Part shown: positions 37,026-50,400 of the stretch, piece after piece
Numbering within the stretch: the stretch's first letter is position 1
Layout of the letters: each line of letters begins with the position of its first letter
Source: Rhynochetos jubatus
Taxonomy: Eukaryota > Chordata > Aves > Eurypygiformes > Rhynochetidae
Direction: 5' to 3'
Length of the DNA stretch: 64,000 bases
NCBI GenBank assembly: GCA_027574665.1
Contig: CM050654.1
Location: 20,342,222 to 20,406,221, forward strand
Made by a program: the position numbers and the translations under genes
The notes under the pieces: model-generated
The model's input: the letters and a program-made list of their open reading frames with translations, nothing else
What the model was told of the DNA's origin: nothing
Database searches by the model: none

Positions 37026-40000
37026 GAGACAATGGTAGACCTTTCCCATTACTCTCCCCAAGTTCATGAAACCAGGTGCCAGCAGTGCTGAACCCAGGTG
37101 ATGACATCTCTGTGCAGACTGTGGCTGCGGCCCTTGCTCCATCAGCCTTCTGCATCCAAACGACAGTGTTGGGGGAGCCAACACCAACCTTGACTGTTGA
37201 CTGTGACAATCCTCAAATTCATTACTGACGTGCAAGTATGATTCAGTGCCCCACAAATTATCTGGTTTAACGACTAACCCCGAGCTACAGGGCAAATCCC
37301 TGCGCAGCAGAGAACATCAAGGGACTTGGCAGCACGCACTCTTCTTGATATTTAACTCTGAGCATCCCAAATAATTCAGACACTTTAAGCACAGTCACAG
37401 GGTACAAGGGGTCACATCCAGCCCTCTCTGAAAACTGACCTCAGCCTTTCTGTGAACTCTAATGAGAGTAAAATCAGACCCTCCATCTCCAACCGTTTTA
37501 GTGGAGGTTTGGGTTCTCTGCACTTTGCAGCCTCAAATCATCTACAATTAACTTTTGGAATGGAAAATAAGATTTTTTTTTTTCTTCCTCTTTTTAATTA
37601 AAATCTCTACCAGACCTGGTTGCCGGTTTCTCACAAAACTGATTTATGGGGCTTGCTGCACTGAACCGAGGCTTTTATTGACAGTAACCTGGCTCTGAAG
37701 TGGCATTTGTTTTTTCTGAACTGTCTTTGGTGGAGCAGGCTGCCTTACATTATGGATCTGGGGCTGAGTTTTGTTTTGTTTTTCCCACACTCTGGGCAGA
37801 TCAGTCTTTGATTGCTCTTCTAATGACAGGTATTCAAGTTACTCTAATTCATGTCGACACCTGGGCTGTAAAAGCTCTACTGCACTCTTGCACGTGTAGT
37901 TGCATTTTCCCTGCTGGCTGCCCAAGCCACTTAACATTTTCTTTGGGCTTTTGATGTGAAATCTGGACTAATCTCTATGCACTGTAGTTTTTCAACATTC
38001 TTATGAGAATATTGCAGTATTTACAAGAGAGAGGGATTGGAAAATGGTGTTTTCAATTTGTTCCACATGTCTGGCCCTTATATGCCTCAGATTTCCCCTT
38101 TAGAGGTAGTTGCTATTTGAATATTATTTTATAGATTCTGGCTTTAGTAGACCAGTTACAGCTCACTGCAGGTTTAGTAAGTCTTAGTTGATTGTGATGA
38201 AGAAAACATTTTATGTTTTAAAAGCCTGTGTGAATGCTGAAGCCAACTGAGTTCTAAACCTACACCTACTGAGAAGTGAAATAGTCTGACAGCGTGTGAG
38301 ATTCTTGATCCTTTTCTGTATGCCTTGGTTATAGTAAAGTGCTTTTGAGTGCAGATTCATGTCCTCCTTGTTGGTCAGAAGAGAAGGGTGAATGAACACA
38401 GCTTCAGCAATGACATTACATGAGTCAAAATATTAGTAATTACTGCCCTGGGCACGGAGAGGATGCGGTGTGGGCTGTGCCAGAGCTCTCATGATGTAAC
38501 CTGTGGCTCCAAACAGGCTCTTTTCATCCCAGTCGCAGGATTTGCAGAGAGAAGCCCCCCTCCTTATGCCCAATGCTGTGAAGGGGACACATGGCAGTGG
38601 GCAGTTGCCATTAGGAACTGTGGTCAGCAGAAGTCCACCAGCAAAATCCCAGGGCTCACGCACCAAATTTGGCTCCTATGGCTTCTTTCCATGCTGGCTG
38701 AAAGTTGCAACAGCTCAAGTGTCCAAAAAAGCCATTCAGACTGATTTGTGGTACTTTTTGGCCTGCTATGCCATAAAACAGTGGAGAGGAGAGGGGAAAA
38801 AATCCTCCAAACTACTGTCAATTTGGTTCAAATGACAGAAACGCTTTCATGCTGCACGAAGCAATCAAGTGGTCAGACCTGTAACATCATGAAAAAACCA
38901 AACCCAAAATGATATGGAGCAGTAGATGGAAGAGCAAAAGGCAGGAACGCTAATGTGAACAAAAGCTTTTTTCCCCACAGTAACAAGCTGGGGGCTCTGA
39001 GGGCCAGCCCATACCTTTCCGCCTCTGGGTCACCAGGTGTGGGAAGCATCCCTTCCTGCCCTCCACCCGCCCCTCTGTGCCGGCTGCCCGCCGCTGTCAG
39101 GCCACAAATGACCCTGTCCGGTTGGAGAGCTGAGCGGTGCCCTGTTATGAGGCAAAGTCCTGTTTGTTCTTCAGGACTGCTTCCAACTTAATGCAATGCT
39201 TTTTGTTCTGATTTAGGACTGAATAAGCTTGAGGCAATACTCAGAAATCCAGAAAATTTCTGAACTAGCCTGTTCATCCTACTAACAGCTCCTAGAGCTT
39301 AAGACGGCTCAGGTTTGGGGGAGAAAGCTGTGCAGCGAAGTGCATGCTGCTGAAGAGCCACATGACACTGAGTGATCACCTCTGCTACGTGAGACACTGG
39401 AAAAAGCAGCCCCACCGGAGAAAAGCTCTTAGGCTGTGTATTAGGAACAGTATTCTGTGAACACAAAACGTTCACAAGAAGGAACAGGCGAGGGAGTAAG
39501 GGAGACATCAGGTCATTGTTGCCGCAGGTATGTTGTCCCTATGCGCAGAGGTGGTCCCCACAGACTCTCTGGAGCACTATGACAACGCTCCTTTTCTTTA
39601 GGGCTGCATGCTGAGGTCGTCTCTAGCCTGGGTGAATCCCACGTTGGGCAGCATGCCTGGGATAACACTGCCTTGTGCCGTGTTTCAAACAGGCAGGTTG
39701 ACTGGAGGCTGCCTTGGAGGGCAGAGGATTGAATGCTGCAGGCAGCTGTGCTCTGGGCAGCTCAGGCGTAAACAGCTCAGTCCTTAACCATCACCTCTGC
39801 CTGGGAGAGAGGGTGAAGAGGTTTGCTGTGGGTCCCTTTCTTTGTCGAGGGGTTAAGGGGGGTAATTTTTTGACGGGGAGGGAGCTGCAGGAGGTTGCAA
39901 TTTCTCAAGTTGTATCCTCCTGACTAGAGGGCTGGGGTTCAGCCCAGTAACTGTTGATGTCTCTGCTGCGTTTGGCTGCAGCCTCCTGCTGAGGAAAGAC

Positions 40001-43000
40001 ACATGTGCTTGTCTTAAAACACTGGTGAGACTCCCCCCTCCCACAGTGCCCAGTGCAGGGGCTTTGCTCTAGGTGTCACTGGCAGAGCTGAGATCCCACT
40101 CCCCAGGGCAGGGTCACTGCAGCGGGGGGCATGACCCCGCTGTGAGCAGACAGGAATATTTCTGTACATCTCTGAAAGCACTGGCTGGAAGAAATTATAG
40201 GAGCATGGATTGGATGGAAGCAGTTTGTGTTTTCAGTGAGTCAGATGCTTTCTGCTACAGTCTATTTGCTCGTACATTACCAGCTCTTCTCAAGTCAACA
40301 TCCAAACACTTAAATTGACCAAAAGCTTTGCTGCTTCTTCCAAATAGTGACTATACTGGTGACTGGGGGCAGCCCTCCAAATCTAGTTCTGCCTATGATC
40401 CTCTGCATATCTTGAAAAATATGTCACTGAAAAGAAAAAACTTTTTTTAAATACTTGGATTAAAACAACATTCTGACACCATAGTGGCCTATTTCTTAGC
40501 TGTAATTTTCCATGGATGCAGCACTGCTGGGTTTTCGTGCATAACTCCTGGTTGCCTTTCACAGATGAGGTTTTCTGGATGCAACTTGTTGTGAACCATA
40601 AGCACATCTGGCTGTTGGCATGTCTGCTCTTGGCACCCTGTGGTAATGTGCTGGCTCAGTGGGTCTGATAGTCACTGACACCCCACAGTAACCTGCTTTG
40701 TTATTGTTTTCCTGTGATGGTAAGAAGTAGATTGAAAGTGTTTAAGACCCATGAATGGATGAGGATGCCCATGAATGAAGCCCATCATCCATCACCCCTC
40801 CGAGGGCTGTTTGTGGAAAGAGAAGGGGAAACTCTGACTTGGGATCTGGGCAACAGCTCTCTGGCATCGCTGGTACCAGCCGCTTTCTCTGCCCTGGCAT
40901 TTTACACAGGGGGTGGCGTTTTTCAGGTTGCGTGGAAAGTCATACTCACACTACTCATTTCAGGTACTGTGGAGAGTTTCTTTGAAATACAAAAAGTCCC
41001 AAATAAAGTTGTCTTCCTCTCTCTGGCAGCGGCAGCTCCCCAGAATTTCCGTAGGTCTCAGGCATCCAAAGTAACTTCTCTGTTGGTCTCTCTTTTGGCT
41101 GTCCAGTTCTCTGCATGTGGTTTTGAAGGTGAAACATCAGTGCCTCCTTTTGCTACCACAGCTTCCTCCGGTCAGGATAGGGCAATTTGCATTCTCACAC
41201 CGAGTCTTGTAATCCTTGTGCCAAAAAGGGTCAGTTCAGCCAGAAACCACCCTTTAAAGACCAGTCACTGATGTTAAAGGATCCAAAAATATTGAGAGTA
41301 ACATTTTAGGTGTCACTTTCTTCCTCCAGAGCTTCTAAGCTTCAAAGGTATATCCCAGTTAGGAGGAGGAAAGCTCAGGCTCCCCTGCTGAGTATAGGGT
41401 GGTTATACAGCAGCCCTTGCCCCCGTGTCTCAATTAAAACCTGTATCGGGTTACTTTAGTGCCTGTCAGGTTTTTCGCTCCTCTACGTGTGAGTGACTGA
41501 GGTCAGAGTCTCCTTAATACTCTTTCTTCGCCCTGTAGGGGAATTCCTCTTCAGTGTATTCAGGTACTTCATGCTGTACTGGGTTGGGTTTGGTGCCCTT
41601 CTTGAATTCCTTAGGGGCTTCAAACTATCTATCTGTATATTTGTTTATAGGTTTCTACATATTTAGAAACTTTAACAAAAAAAGAAGAAAAATTCCCATT
41701 TTTTGTTTTAAGATGGGGTTTACTGGTACGGCGTTGCCCAGGAGGAGTGCCTTCGGCATCCTCTACGGGTCCGTTCGCACCTTGTCACACTCCCGCGCCG
41801 ACTCTTGGTGCAGACAGCCCCTCTGGCCTTCAGGGGGTATGGTGGTGGAGCACGGGACACGGAGACCTGCTAATGACTCAGGGCCACCAAGGAAAGTGAG
41901 AGCAGGGGGACTCGAACAAACTTCATGGCATCTCAGTAACCTTTTTTTATTGAAACAGTTTAATAGTTCTGTACTCCGTTAAAAAAACGGCTCATGGAAA
42001 GGCGTATTGTGGTCTGTATGAAACTGATTTTAAACGATTTTCCAACTGCTTTGTAATGTATTTACAGTTAGTTGTGCTTTTTGTTTTGAGAGATACCTTA
42101 CTAGGTACTTGGTAACCTAGCCCAATTTCCTCAAATTCAGATTTTTTTTAACCCTTTCCCTTCTGTCGTTAGCAGAAAGCAATGCCTTTGGAAAGAACCA
42201 AAGCAGTGCTGCTTTGGAAGTCAGGTCCTTGTGCACAGAGGGCCAATCACCATTTCAACTGGTGACTGTTTGGGGTTTTTTCCCCCCTTTAAGTTCTGTC
42301 TATTTTATTTCTACAGTTGTTTGTTCCTTCCTCTTTTTTTGCTTGGAAATTAATCACGCAGGAAACGATTAACCACAGCGAGTTGTCTGTCTGCCCGCCT
42401 CTGACTCAATGCTTGAGAGGGGCTGCCTCCCAGCAGCGCAAAATGGCTGCAAAACGGTGCAGGCAGCGCACTTGCAGTCCCCTTGTTCGCACTGCCCATC
42501 CCACGTTCATCATCACATTTCTCTTCAGTGTCTGCTAAATAATGCTCCTGAAATGATGCTGAAGTACCAAATTAAATGTGAAATGCCTAGAATTTTGTGT
42601 TTCATGCAGTTTAGTGCCACTCCCGCTTGTTGCTCTTTGGATGACTTTGCAGAGCAAAGGGCTCTTTGCAGTATGTGACGTACACTTTCTCCTCTATTTT
42701 GGTTTTTAAACGAAAGTAGTTTTTATCATGATGTGTTGCACATCACAATAGTTTAATGCCCTTTCTGATAGTGCCCGGTGGGTATACCTGGTAGCTTGCA
42801 AAAATCAGAGCTTCCTTATGCAGCTCTGATGGCATGATTTACCCGGGATTAGGCGGGCACCTCGTTTGCTACTGCTGGGGTGGCTTTCGTAAAAGGCAGC
42901 AGATGCAGGCTGTGTGCACGCCCCTCTCGAGAAGGTTGCCCTGGTCTGCAGGGAGGCTGCCCTGGCACCGGGGTGGTACCTGAGGCGGAGCAGGGCGAAC

Positions 43001-43290
43001 ACAAGGGTTGCGGCAGGGTAGCAGCTCATGGCAGCCCACATTGCAGCCGGACCTCTGGGGGAAACGGGGGTGTGCACGGCACTGCTGGCGCCTGCCTTGC
43101 AGTGGGAAAGCAGCCACGGCCACCGCTGTGGAGGTCCTTCTCTCTTGCTGACGGTACGGGCCTTTGTGCATGGGGCTCAGGGGCCGACGCTGTGGCATAT
43201 GTGTGTGGGTTGTTTACCGTAGTCCCTTCTGCTGCGCCACCAGCGCTATCTGGATACAACACCCACATACAGCTGCTTAAAAGCTGTGAT

Positions 43291-43363
43291 AATCATAGAA
43301 TCTTTTAGGTTGGAAAAGACCTTTAAGATCATTGAGTCCAATCGTTAATTTATGCTACTGCCT
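43291..43363 (-). repeat. Short CR1 3' end, antisense
   Basis: The sequence aatcatagaatcttttaggt, then tggaaaagacctttaagatc and attgagtccaatcgttaa, is the reverse complement of the 3' tip of a CR1 subfamily different from the copy at 36675. Only about 70 bases remain. Confidence 0.82.
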
Positions 43364-45429
43364 AGAAAATATGCAAGGACTTGTGTCTGGGGTTTCAAAG
43401 TACTGATACACCTTCAGCCTTGGTCTTTTGGAACGGGTTCCTTTTCAACACCCTGCAGCACCGAGTGTTAGAAGCAACTGGGTTGTTAACAGATTTGGTA
43501 GGTAAACTTTGTTATTGGTCACTATTCAGGTATTTCATAGTGTCGGCTGTTAGCAAGTAAGCATAATGTCCATTTCTTAAATCCAGCTCTTTCTCACTGA
43601 CCAAAAGCAAATAATTCACGGAACCCATTGCTAACGTGTAAGACAGTAACCAAAGTTTTCCTCTAATTGCAGAGTTACGCTTAACATTTTTTGACATCTC
43701 GATGCTCTGTGCAAAACAGCTATCCTGCAAATCAGTGATGAATAAAGCAGCTGCCGAATTCAAGTTCAGTGTTGTGCTGACTCAGCTGCTTTGCTTCTGC
43801 AGCCAAGAGGTGCTGCTCGTCCCAGGATCAGCCCTAGCGCTGTGCTGTGTGGGCAAGCCCCCAGGTCGCTGCATTTCTTCAGTACATTATTCTTCTTCCT
43901 ACAGGCTTATAGCAATCAAATTTAAAAATACGGAGTGCACCTCTCTTTTTTACTTACAGAAATGGATAGTACAGAATCCAACAACCAACAGCAAGGGTGA
44001 GTTAGAGCTTCAAAGACAGGGGTGCCATTCCTTGCTGCAAAGTTTCAGCTTGAGTTCCTGAAACTGTCTTTGGCTCTGCAGCAGGAGCAGAGAGTGGCAA
44101 AAGTAAGAGTGAAGTGGTGTCGTAACGTTTTAAGCTAAAATTTGACAAACTGGGGTGTTTTACTGGCTCTGTAAGTGTATGCGTTACGCTTTTGTGCGTG
44201 GGCACGCCAGTTTCTGAGTCACGCCATGTGATCTCTTTTCTGATGGCTTCTAGAGGAAGTGTGTGTTCTAGAACACCATGAGTGAACAACTCTGCAGGGC
44301 GCTTGCATTAGACTTCAGGCCCGTTCTGCCTGAGTTTGGCCTACTGCAGACACTTGTCCTGTGCTTCCAAAACGCCATTTTCCAGACCCTCTTGGTAACT
44401 GCCCTGGGGGCTACAGGGCTTGTCCAGCAGTAGGCAGATGCCAAGTTCACCAGTGTGCAGCCATGCACCTAATTTCCATCCCTGTCCCATTGAGAAAGCC
44501 CTTCAGTACCAGAATAGGTACTAGCTACAGCACAGGTGGTGACTACAGGTACATCAGAGGATGTCATCCCTCTGGAACATGGGATAGGTAAAGAGGAGGC
44601 ACCCAATGCCTTTCTCCCCCTTACCTCCTTACAAATAATGTGTGTAGGGAGGGTTTTGGAGAGGCTGGATGTCTCCGTGGATAGTGGTTTCCTCTTAGAG
44701 AACTCAGCCTTTGAGCTTCTCCTCTGTCCCTACCAATTCCTTAAGAAGCTGATCCAAAAGAACCCAGTTAAAAGGAGAAAAAGTAGAACAGACCAGCACA
44801 AGCATGCAGAAAGCAATCACTTAACACTCGGGGAGGTAGACAAGTTATGGCATTTGCAAAAATACTGCTTTTTAGAGAAAGCGCTGCGTAGACCAGCTGG
44901 CTCGCTTGCTGCATTCAGGTCTGAGCTGCCTTAAGGGATTCATTTAAGAGGCTGATATCAAACTAAGCTTTATTCCGCCTGCTCCAGAAACTTTCCCGTG
45001 GCACGTGGAGTGCCGAGGAGACACACTGCACATTATCCAGACTGCTTTGGCCTCTTACCAAAGCAGTGCAGAGAGCAGAAATTCTCTTTTCAATCAGTTG
45101 AAAGAGTTAAAAGCTCGGTGAAGTAGCCGAATGGCATGGTTACGCTAGAGACAACTGCAGCTGTGAAAAGACTGTGTTAAGAAACAGGATGGTTGTGGTC
45201 TGCTGTAAGAAATAATTTTCCTGTTGACTATTTTTTTAAACAGGAAGCTGAAGAACAAAGCAGCATTAGTCTTGGTGTTTTTAATAGGCTTCAGATTTCA
45301 AATATTGCATTTGGGATAAGCAGATTGGGAAAGGATATGGCTTTGTGCAGTTTTATGTAACAACTGAGAGCTAGAAATCTGGAAGACAGGAATATAACCA
45401 AAGTCAAGGAGATGCACTGAATGGGGAGC

Positions 45430-45690
45430 TGGTTCTTCTGCGGAGACGCCGTAAGATGCACGGTAACGCGCTGGAGGACCGATGAGAGCACGCCGGTCCG
45501 TTCGCAGGACTCTGCAAACGCCTGTGTTGGCACAGCACTGTGTAGTCTTGGCTTCGCAGAGTTTCCTCTTTGTCAGTCGGTCTGTCTGCCTGCCAGCTTC
45601 CCCTCTGCTCTGCTTGCTCTGTCGCCGTAACACGAAAGAGAAAACAGTTTCTGCAGTACGGGAGAAGGAAACCTGCAAACGCTAGAGACA
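45430..45690 (+). promoter_or_regulatory. Small CpG-dense patch with an ISRE-like motif
   Basis: About eleven CpG dinucleotides occur within roughly 70 bases near 45439-45510, unlike the CpG-poor intron around it. At 45634-45645 lies GAAAGAGAAAAC, which fits the IRF/ISRE core GAAANNGAAA. The patch is 1.7 kb upstream of WIPF1 exon 2. It may be an enhancer or an alternative promoter. No TATA box or exon is evident. Confidence 0.3.
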
Positions 45691-47363
45691 GTGGTAGTGC
45701 CTCACACTACTTGGGACTCCATGTTTTTAGTCAGCCAGAGGTAGGGGTGAGGTGTCCGGCTCCTTTCCAAGCCCTTTTCTCCTTAAAGCTTTTAGACAAA
45801 ATCCATTAAAGTATTGTTTCAGGAAAGCTTTCTTTTGAGGAATGTAGCTCAGCAGTTTGGGCTTTTTGTATGGGTTTATAGCTGTATTCTAATTCTTTTG
45901 AAGCATGCGCATCTGACAGCACACATCTGTACGTCTAACCGTGTTTTTCTCACACGCCTCTCGTGGATCATCTCAGAGCCATTACAGACTTCGTAGGCAG
46001 TGACTTACCTCAAACCCTCACTGCAAATGCCATTTTGTTCTGTTCAGAACATGTTCCTAATGCTCATTTAAACTGTACAGAGTAGTATACCTAGCATGAT
46101 GTTGATTTGGCTTATACTGTTCTATTACAGTTCTCCTTGGTTTTATCAGAAACAATTAAGTGACTTCAAGAAGAGCTGTGTATCCTTGCAAATCACTGCC
46201 CTGCAGACCTCAGTGGTCAGCCTGAGGTTGTCCGGAGAATAACCCTTATTCCTGTTCTCGCTGGGTTTACCTGTTTCGTGCAAACACGATATAAACGGTG
46301 TCAAATCGCTGTTACCAAAGCTAGCTCGGGTAAACGGGCAAGAGCAAAGCACGTGCTGAAATGCCATAGCACCACTAGAAAACACCTGGAGCCTCCAATA
46401 GGCACTGTTCCAGCGAGCAGTGTCCCAAAATGCCACAAAAAGCCCTTGTGGCTTGAAAAAAAAAATCCGCAATGCTTTTCTTTTTGTTTGGGTTGCTTGT
46501 TTGTTTGTTTTGTTTTAATGTTTTCATTGCAGTGAAGTTCTACACCGCAGGTGTCACCCTCCCAGGATTGCCCTAGGTTGGAAGTTCTGCTCAGAGAAAA
46601 AAAAGCAGGAGCCTGCTCTCTGGCAGGGAAGTTTGGAGAAGGCTGAGCTGGGGCAGCCAGGCTCTTCCCTCTGTAACAGCCTGCAGCTGAGTGGCCGGGC
46701 TGCCTGCTTGCTCTTCCTCCTCTGGGAAAGTGCACAGGGCACGACTGTGTGTGCTGCTCCAGAGAAGGAGGAAGGTGCATTCAGAGGTGATGGCGTCTCA
46801 GAGCAACCAAGGAGAAAGGAAAAAGCATGAATCTTTCCTAAAGCTCTGCTGTTCCACCCCACCCATAATAGTGGGTGGCTGTGGTGTGTATCTTCCAGCA
46901 ATTTAAGGACTTTGAAAGATCAGCGTCTCTTTTTCAGTATGATCTTAAAGTAGTGAAGCTCCTAAAGTTGATGGTATAGCTGTGGGATTATCCTGAAGTA
47001 TTTCTACAGAAACAAGATTGTTGGATTAAACAGGGTCCAATGTTGTTATTTATTGTCGCATGTGACCACATTGCATTTTTGTGCATTGCCATAGCAATGC
47101 ATGGGTTGTGTATGTGTGCAAAACTGGATATGGATGTCTGAGTTTGCATGGCAGTGGGGATCACATAGGGAGCCCCCATTTCAGGATGCAGCTGGTTTCC
47201 ATACAGTGAAACACGAAATGCTTCTTACAGGCTACTTACTTAGAAAATGTGGCAGATAAATCTGTTAGCTGCAGGGGTAGGTTTTAGCTGAGTAGGGAGT
47301 ACACCCAAAGGTGACGGATTTATTAATCTCTGGGTTTTACATGTTTCTGTGGTTTGTGTGCAG

Positions 47364-47401
47364 GTTTCTTAGCAAGACCAGAGGGAGCTCAGCCTTCCAC
47401 C
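47364..47401 (+). other. WIPF1: WIPF1 exon 2, 5' UTR part
   Basis: The acceptor is probably gtttgtgtgcag ending at 47363. A second AG at 47371-47372 (gtttcttag) could also serve, giving a leader 9 bases shorter. The start codon context ccttccaccATGcc is a good Kozak sequence. Confidence 0.75.
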
Positions 47402-47452
47402 ATGCCTGTGCCTCCCCCTCCAGCTCCCCCTCCGCCCCCAACGCTGGCCTTG
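47402..47452 (+). CDS. WIPF1: WIPF1 coding exon A (start codon, Pro-rich N-terminus)
   Basis: The exon encodes [17 protein letters not shown], 17 residues with a polyproline profilin-type site. It matches the start of vertebrate WIP. The donor is ttg|gtaagt at 47453 and the exon ends in phase 0. Confidence 0.96.
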
Positions 47453-50400
47453 GTAAGTTTTACAGGAGGTACTTGTACAGTATACACCGTTGTCTCCTGC
47501 TGCGTGTCATACTGAAAGGGGCGGCCAGAGGCACTGAGGTGTGGACAAGGGTATGCGTGATATTTAGGGAAAGCTCTTCGACATTTTGGTTTAGGTTGTT
47601 GATTGATACTACAAGAGGAACCATCACTTCTACTCCCTTGCAGTGCCCATATGGATGTCACCAGCCACACTGGCTCTCCATCCTCCTCTTCCTCCCACAC
47701 TGGTGGTTTGATCTGGCGTAGGGATCCTGGGCAGAGAGGCGCAGCTCCTCACCAGCTTTTCTAAGTCAGTGGAATTGAAGTCTTGCTTTCCCCTGGCCTT
47801 TTTCCAGCCACATGCTCCCACCTTCTCCCTTGTTCTATTCTAGCACCTACATGACCCAAGCTGGAAACAAATCAATCCTTTTTATTTTAAATTCGGTAAG
47901 GATAGCTCTTAGCCAGCATAGCTCCCTCAACCAGCTTGTGGCACCAGAGTACGGGATCCACTGCTGGCACAGCGCGGTGGATGAGAATACATCTGACCTG
48001 ACTGAAGTCAGCCTAAGCTGGAACAGACCTGTGCTGTGTTTGCCCTCCAACAGTCAGTTGCCTCACTGACAAGAAAGAAAATGCTTCTTGAAATGCAGCT
48101 GTAACATACTCAGACGCTTTCATCGCAAAACCCTAGCTGGCTACACAGGCTGGGCTGTGCCGCTGAAGAGTCTTTCCCTCGTTTTCCACCGTGAGCAAGA
48201 TACAGGCTCCGTGCTTGGTCCCTCCATGGCAACTCACCACCTGTCAGGGAATTTCCATAACATTGGTTGTGTAAGTTATAAAGCTTCTCAGGAACCACCG
48301 TTTCCTAGAAGAAATAACCATATATACACACGTGTGTGTGCACAAAGTATGTCTGGTTCTGCCTCGCAAAACTGTGTCACCAAAACATAACTGAAGAGAC
48401 CATTGAGTCAAACCTCGTGCATCTAAAGGTTTTATTGGGTCTGTTTGAAGAGGTCTGTATGGTTGAAGTGGTGATTGCCTTTTTAAAGTATTTCTAGCAA
48501 AACTGAAATAGTAAATAAAGCTCCATCTTTCTTTTAATTTATGCATAATTTGTATATAAGGAGTTTTCACTACAACTCTCAAGAATCTCCACCTTTTTGT
48601 GTAATCACATTATGTTCGTAGTCTGTTCTTGTTCAGCTTCCAAAATGGCAATTTGCCACAGATGTGCCTTGGCTTAAAAAAATTAAAAAGTAGAGACTCC
48701 AAATCTTGAGTTCAAAAATAAGAATTCACATAAAATTGTTCTCTTTCCTGTGAATAGTGTGGGTTAGAATAGCAGCAGTGTCTGGGGCCTCGGGTCTGTA
48801 ACAAGCAGCTACCTGTAACATCATGCGCAAAACCAGATGCAACACGCAACCTGCTCTAGTGATGCTGAAACAGAAAATGAGGTCTCGGGTAACTACCATA
48901 TTAGAGCAGAAATTTGTAGCTAGAAGTTGAGGTTTATTTTACCTCCTCATTTTTTTCTTTATTTTGCAGGCAAACACTGAAAAGCCATCCCTAAGCAGGT
49001 CAGAACAAGCTGGGCGAAATGCTCTGTTATCTGATATTACCAAAGGAAAAAAGCTAAAGAAGACTGTTACTAATGACAGGAGTGCTCCGATTCTAGACAG
49101 TACGTATGATTCTGCATGTTGGAGTTTCTGTATATGTGAATGGTTCCACATACCTGAATGCAGAAAATTATTTTATCATATCAGCTGAGAGAGAAGTAGG
49201 CAAAATAGAATGCCAAAAGTTGGCATATATAAAGTCTCTTCATTGTAGAATCACAGAAAGGGTTGGGTTGGAAGGGACCTTAAAGCCCATCTAGTTCCAA
49301 CCCCCCTGCCGTGGGCCACCCTCCGCTACACCAGGCTGCTCAGCCTCATCCAGCCTGGCCTTGAAGACAGCCAGGGATGGGGCATCCACAGCTTCTCTGG
49401 GCAACCTGTTCCAGTGCCTCACCACCCTCACCAATCCATCATGGACTAAGTCAGCTGAGAAATCGAGTACTGCTTATGAAATGCGAGTGATAATTTGTTT
49501 GCCTACTCCCGTAAAGCAGTTCACCTTCTCATTAGGAAAGGCATTTCTTAGGAAGAGAAGACACTGCTACAGACTGATCAGCAGATGTGATACAACTAAG
49601 TCCAGGTCTGGCCATGCAGTTAAAGGCTGGACTGTGGTAGGAAGGTAGGATGAGGAAAAAAGGGAATGCACAAAGGAGTGTGAGCAAGTAAGAATAATAA
49701 AAAAAAGGTACGAGTCTTGCAGTCAGTCAGGTACTGAGTTCTTAAACACTCGAGTATTATCTCTGAAAGCAAAATTACACGTTCTAGCTATTGTGATGAG
49801 CTGGAGAAAAGTATTAAGGGGATTGAAGAGTAAGATTAGAATGATGCGGCCTATTATCTTGTTTACATGAATTAACAAATCATGATGAAAGGCTAAACCA
49901 TAGTAGCAGCATTCCTCCAGAAGTTGACACCCTGCGTAAGTCAGAGCTGAACTGAGCTGCCATGCTTAAGAAAAGACAAGGATGATGCGAAATGTTCCCT
50001 AGTGCACACATTCTTCCTTCTTTTTTTCCCAAGTGGGGTTATTAGAAGTGCTTTTCATCCACAGTTTTTAATTACTTAAAAGGCAGCAAAATTTTTACCC
50101 ACCCAAAGTTGTGGAAATCAAGATGCCAAGAAACTAAGCAATTGATCTTCAGCCTTATAGCCTGTCATCTGAGAGCTGATCTGCACAGATATCCCAACCT
50201 GTGGGCCTGCTCGTTTTCCAGTGATGCACTCAATAGGGCTCTTCCTGGTATTTGTAGTTGTGGAAACACTTTCATTTTACTTTTAGCATCTCAGCGTTGT
50301 CACAGCAGAAATATTGACATTTGAGAGGAAGGCAGTGGCTGATAATTCCTGCCTTTTGGAAAAATTAGCAGCTAGTTATCCTCTCACTGCATTTCTGGAC

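Larger units (their letters stand above)
8751..47363 (+). other. WIPF1: WIPF1 intron 1 (about 38.6 kb)
   Basis: The sequence from the exon 1 donor to the exon 2 acceptor is AT-moderate and holds no recognisable protein gene on either strand. Its identifiable contents are listed separately: CR1 remnants at 13411, 30405, 36675 and 43291, a MIR-like fossil at 13710, C and G homopolymers, a perfect hairpin at 30308, exon-like islands at 28929 and 29641, and candidate regulatory patches at 25280 and 45430. The remaining stretches (8751-13400, 13806-15878, 15901-25279, 31000-36670, 37030-43290) show only simple repeats, such as GT runs near 17815 and 23402, and purine- or A-rich DNA near 27520-27650. 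A 558-base open frame at 40714-41271 resembles no known protein. Confidence 0.6.

Noticed and set aside
40714-41271. A 185-codon open frame in WIPF1 intron 1
   Set aside because: It resembles no protein I know, has no promoter or splice context and no repeated domain pattern. A single frame of this length can arise by chance in 64 kb.
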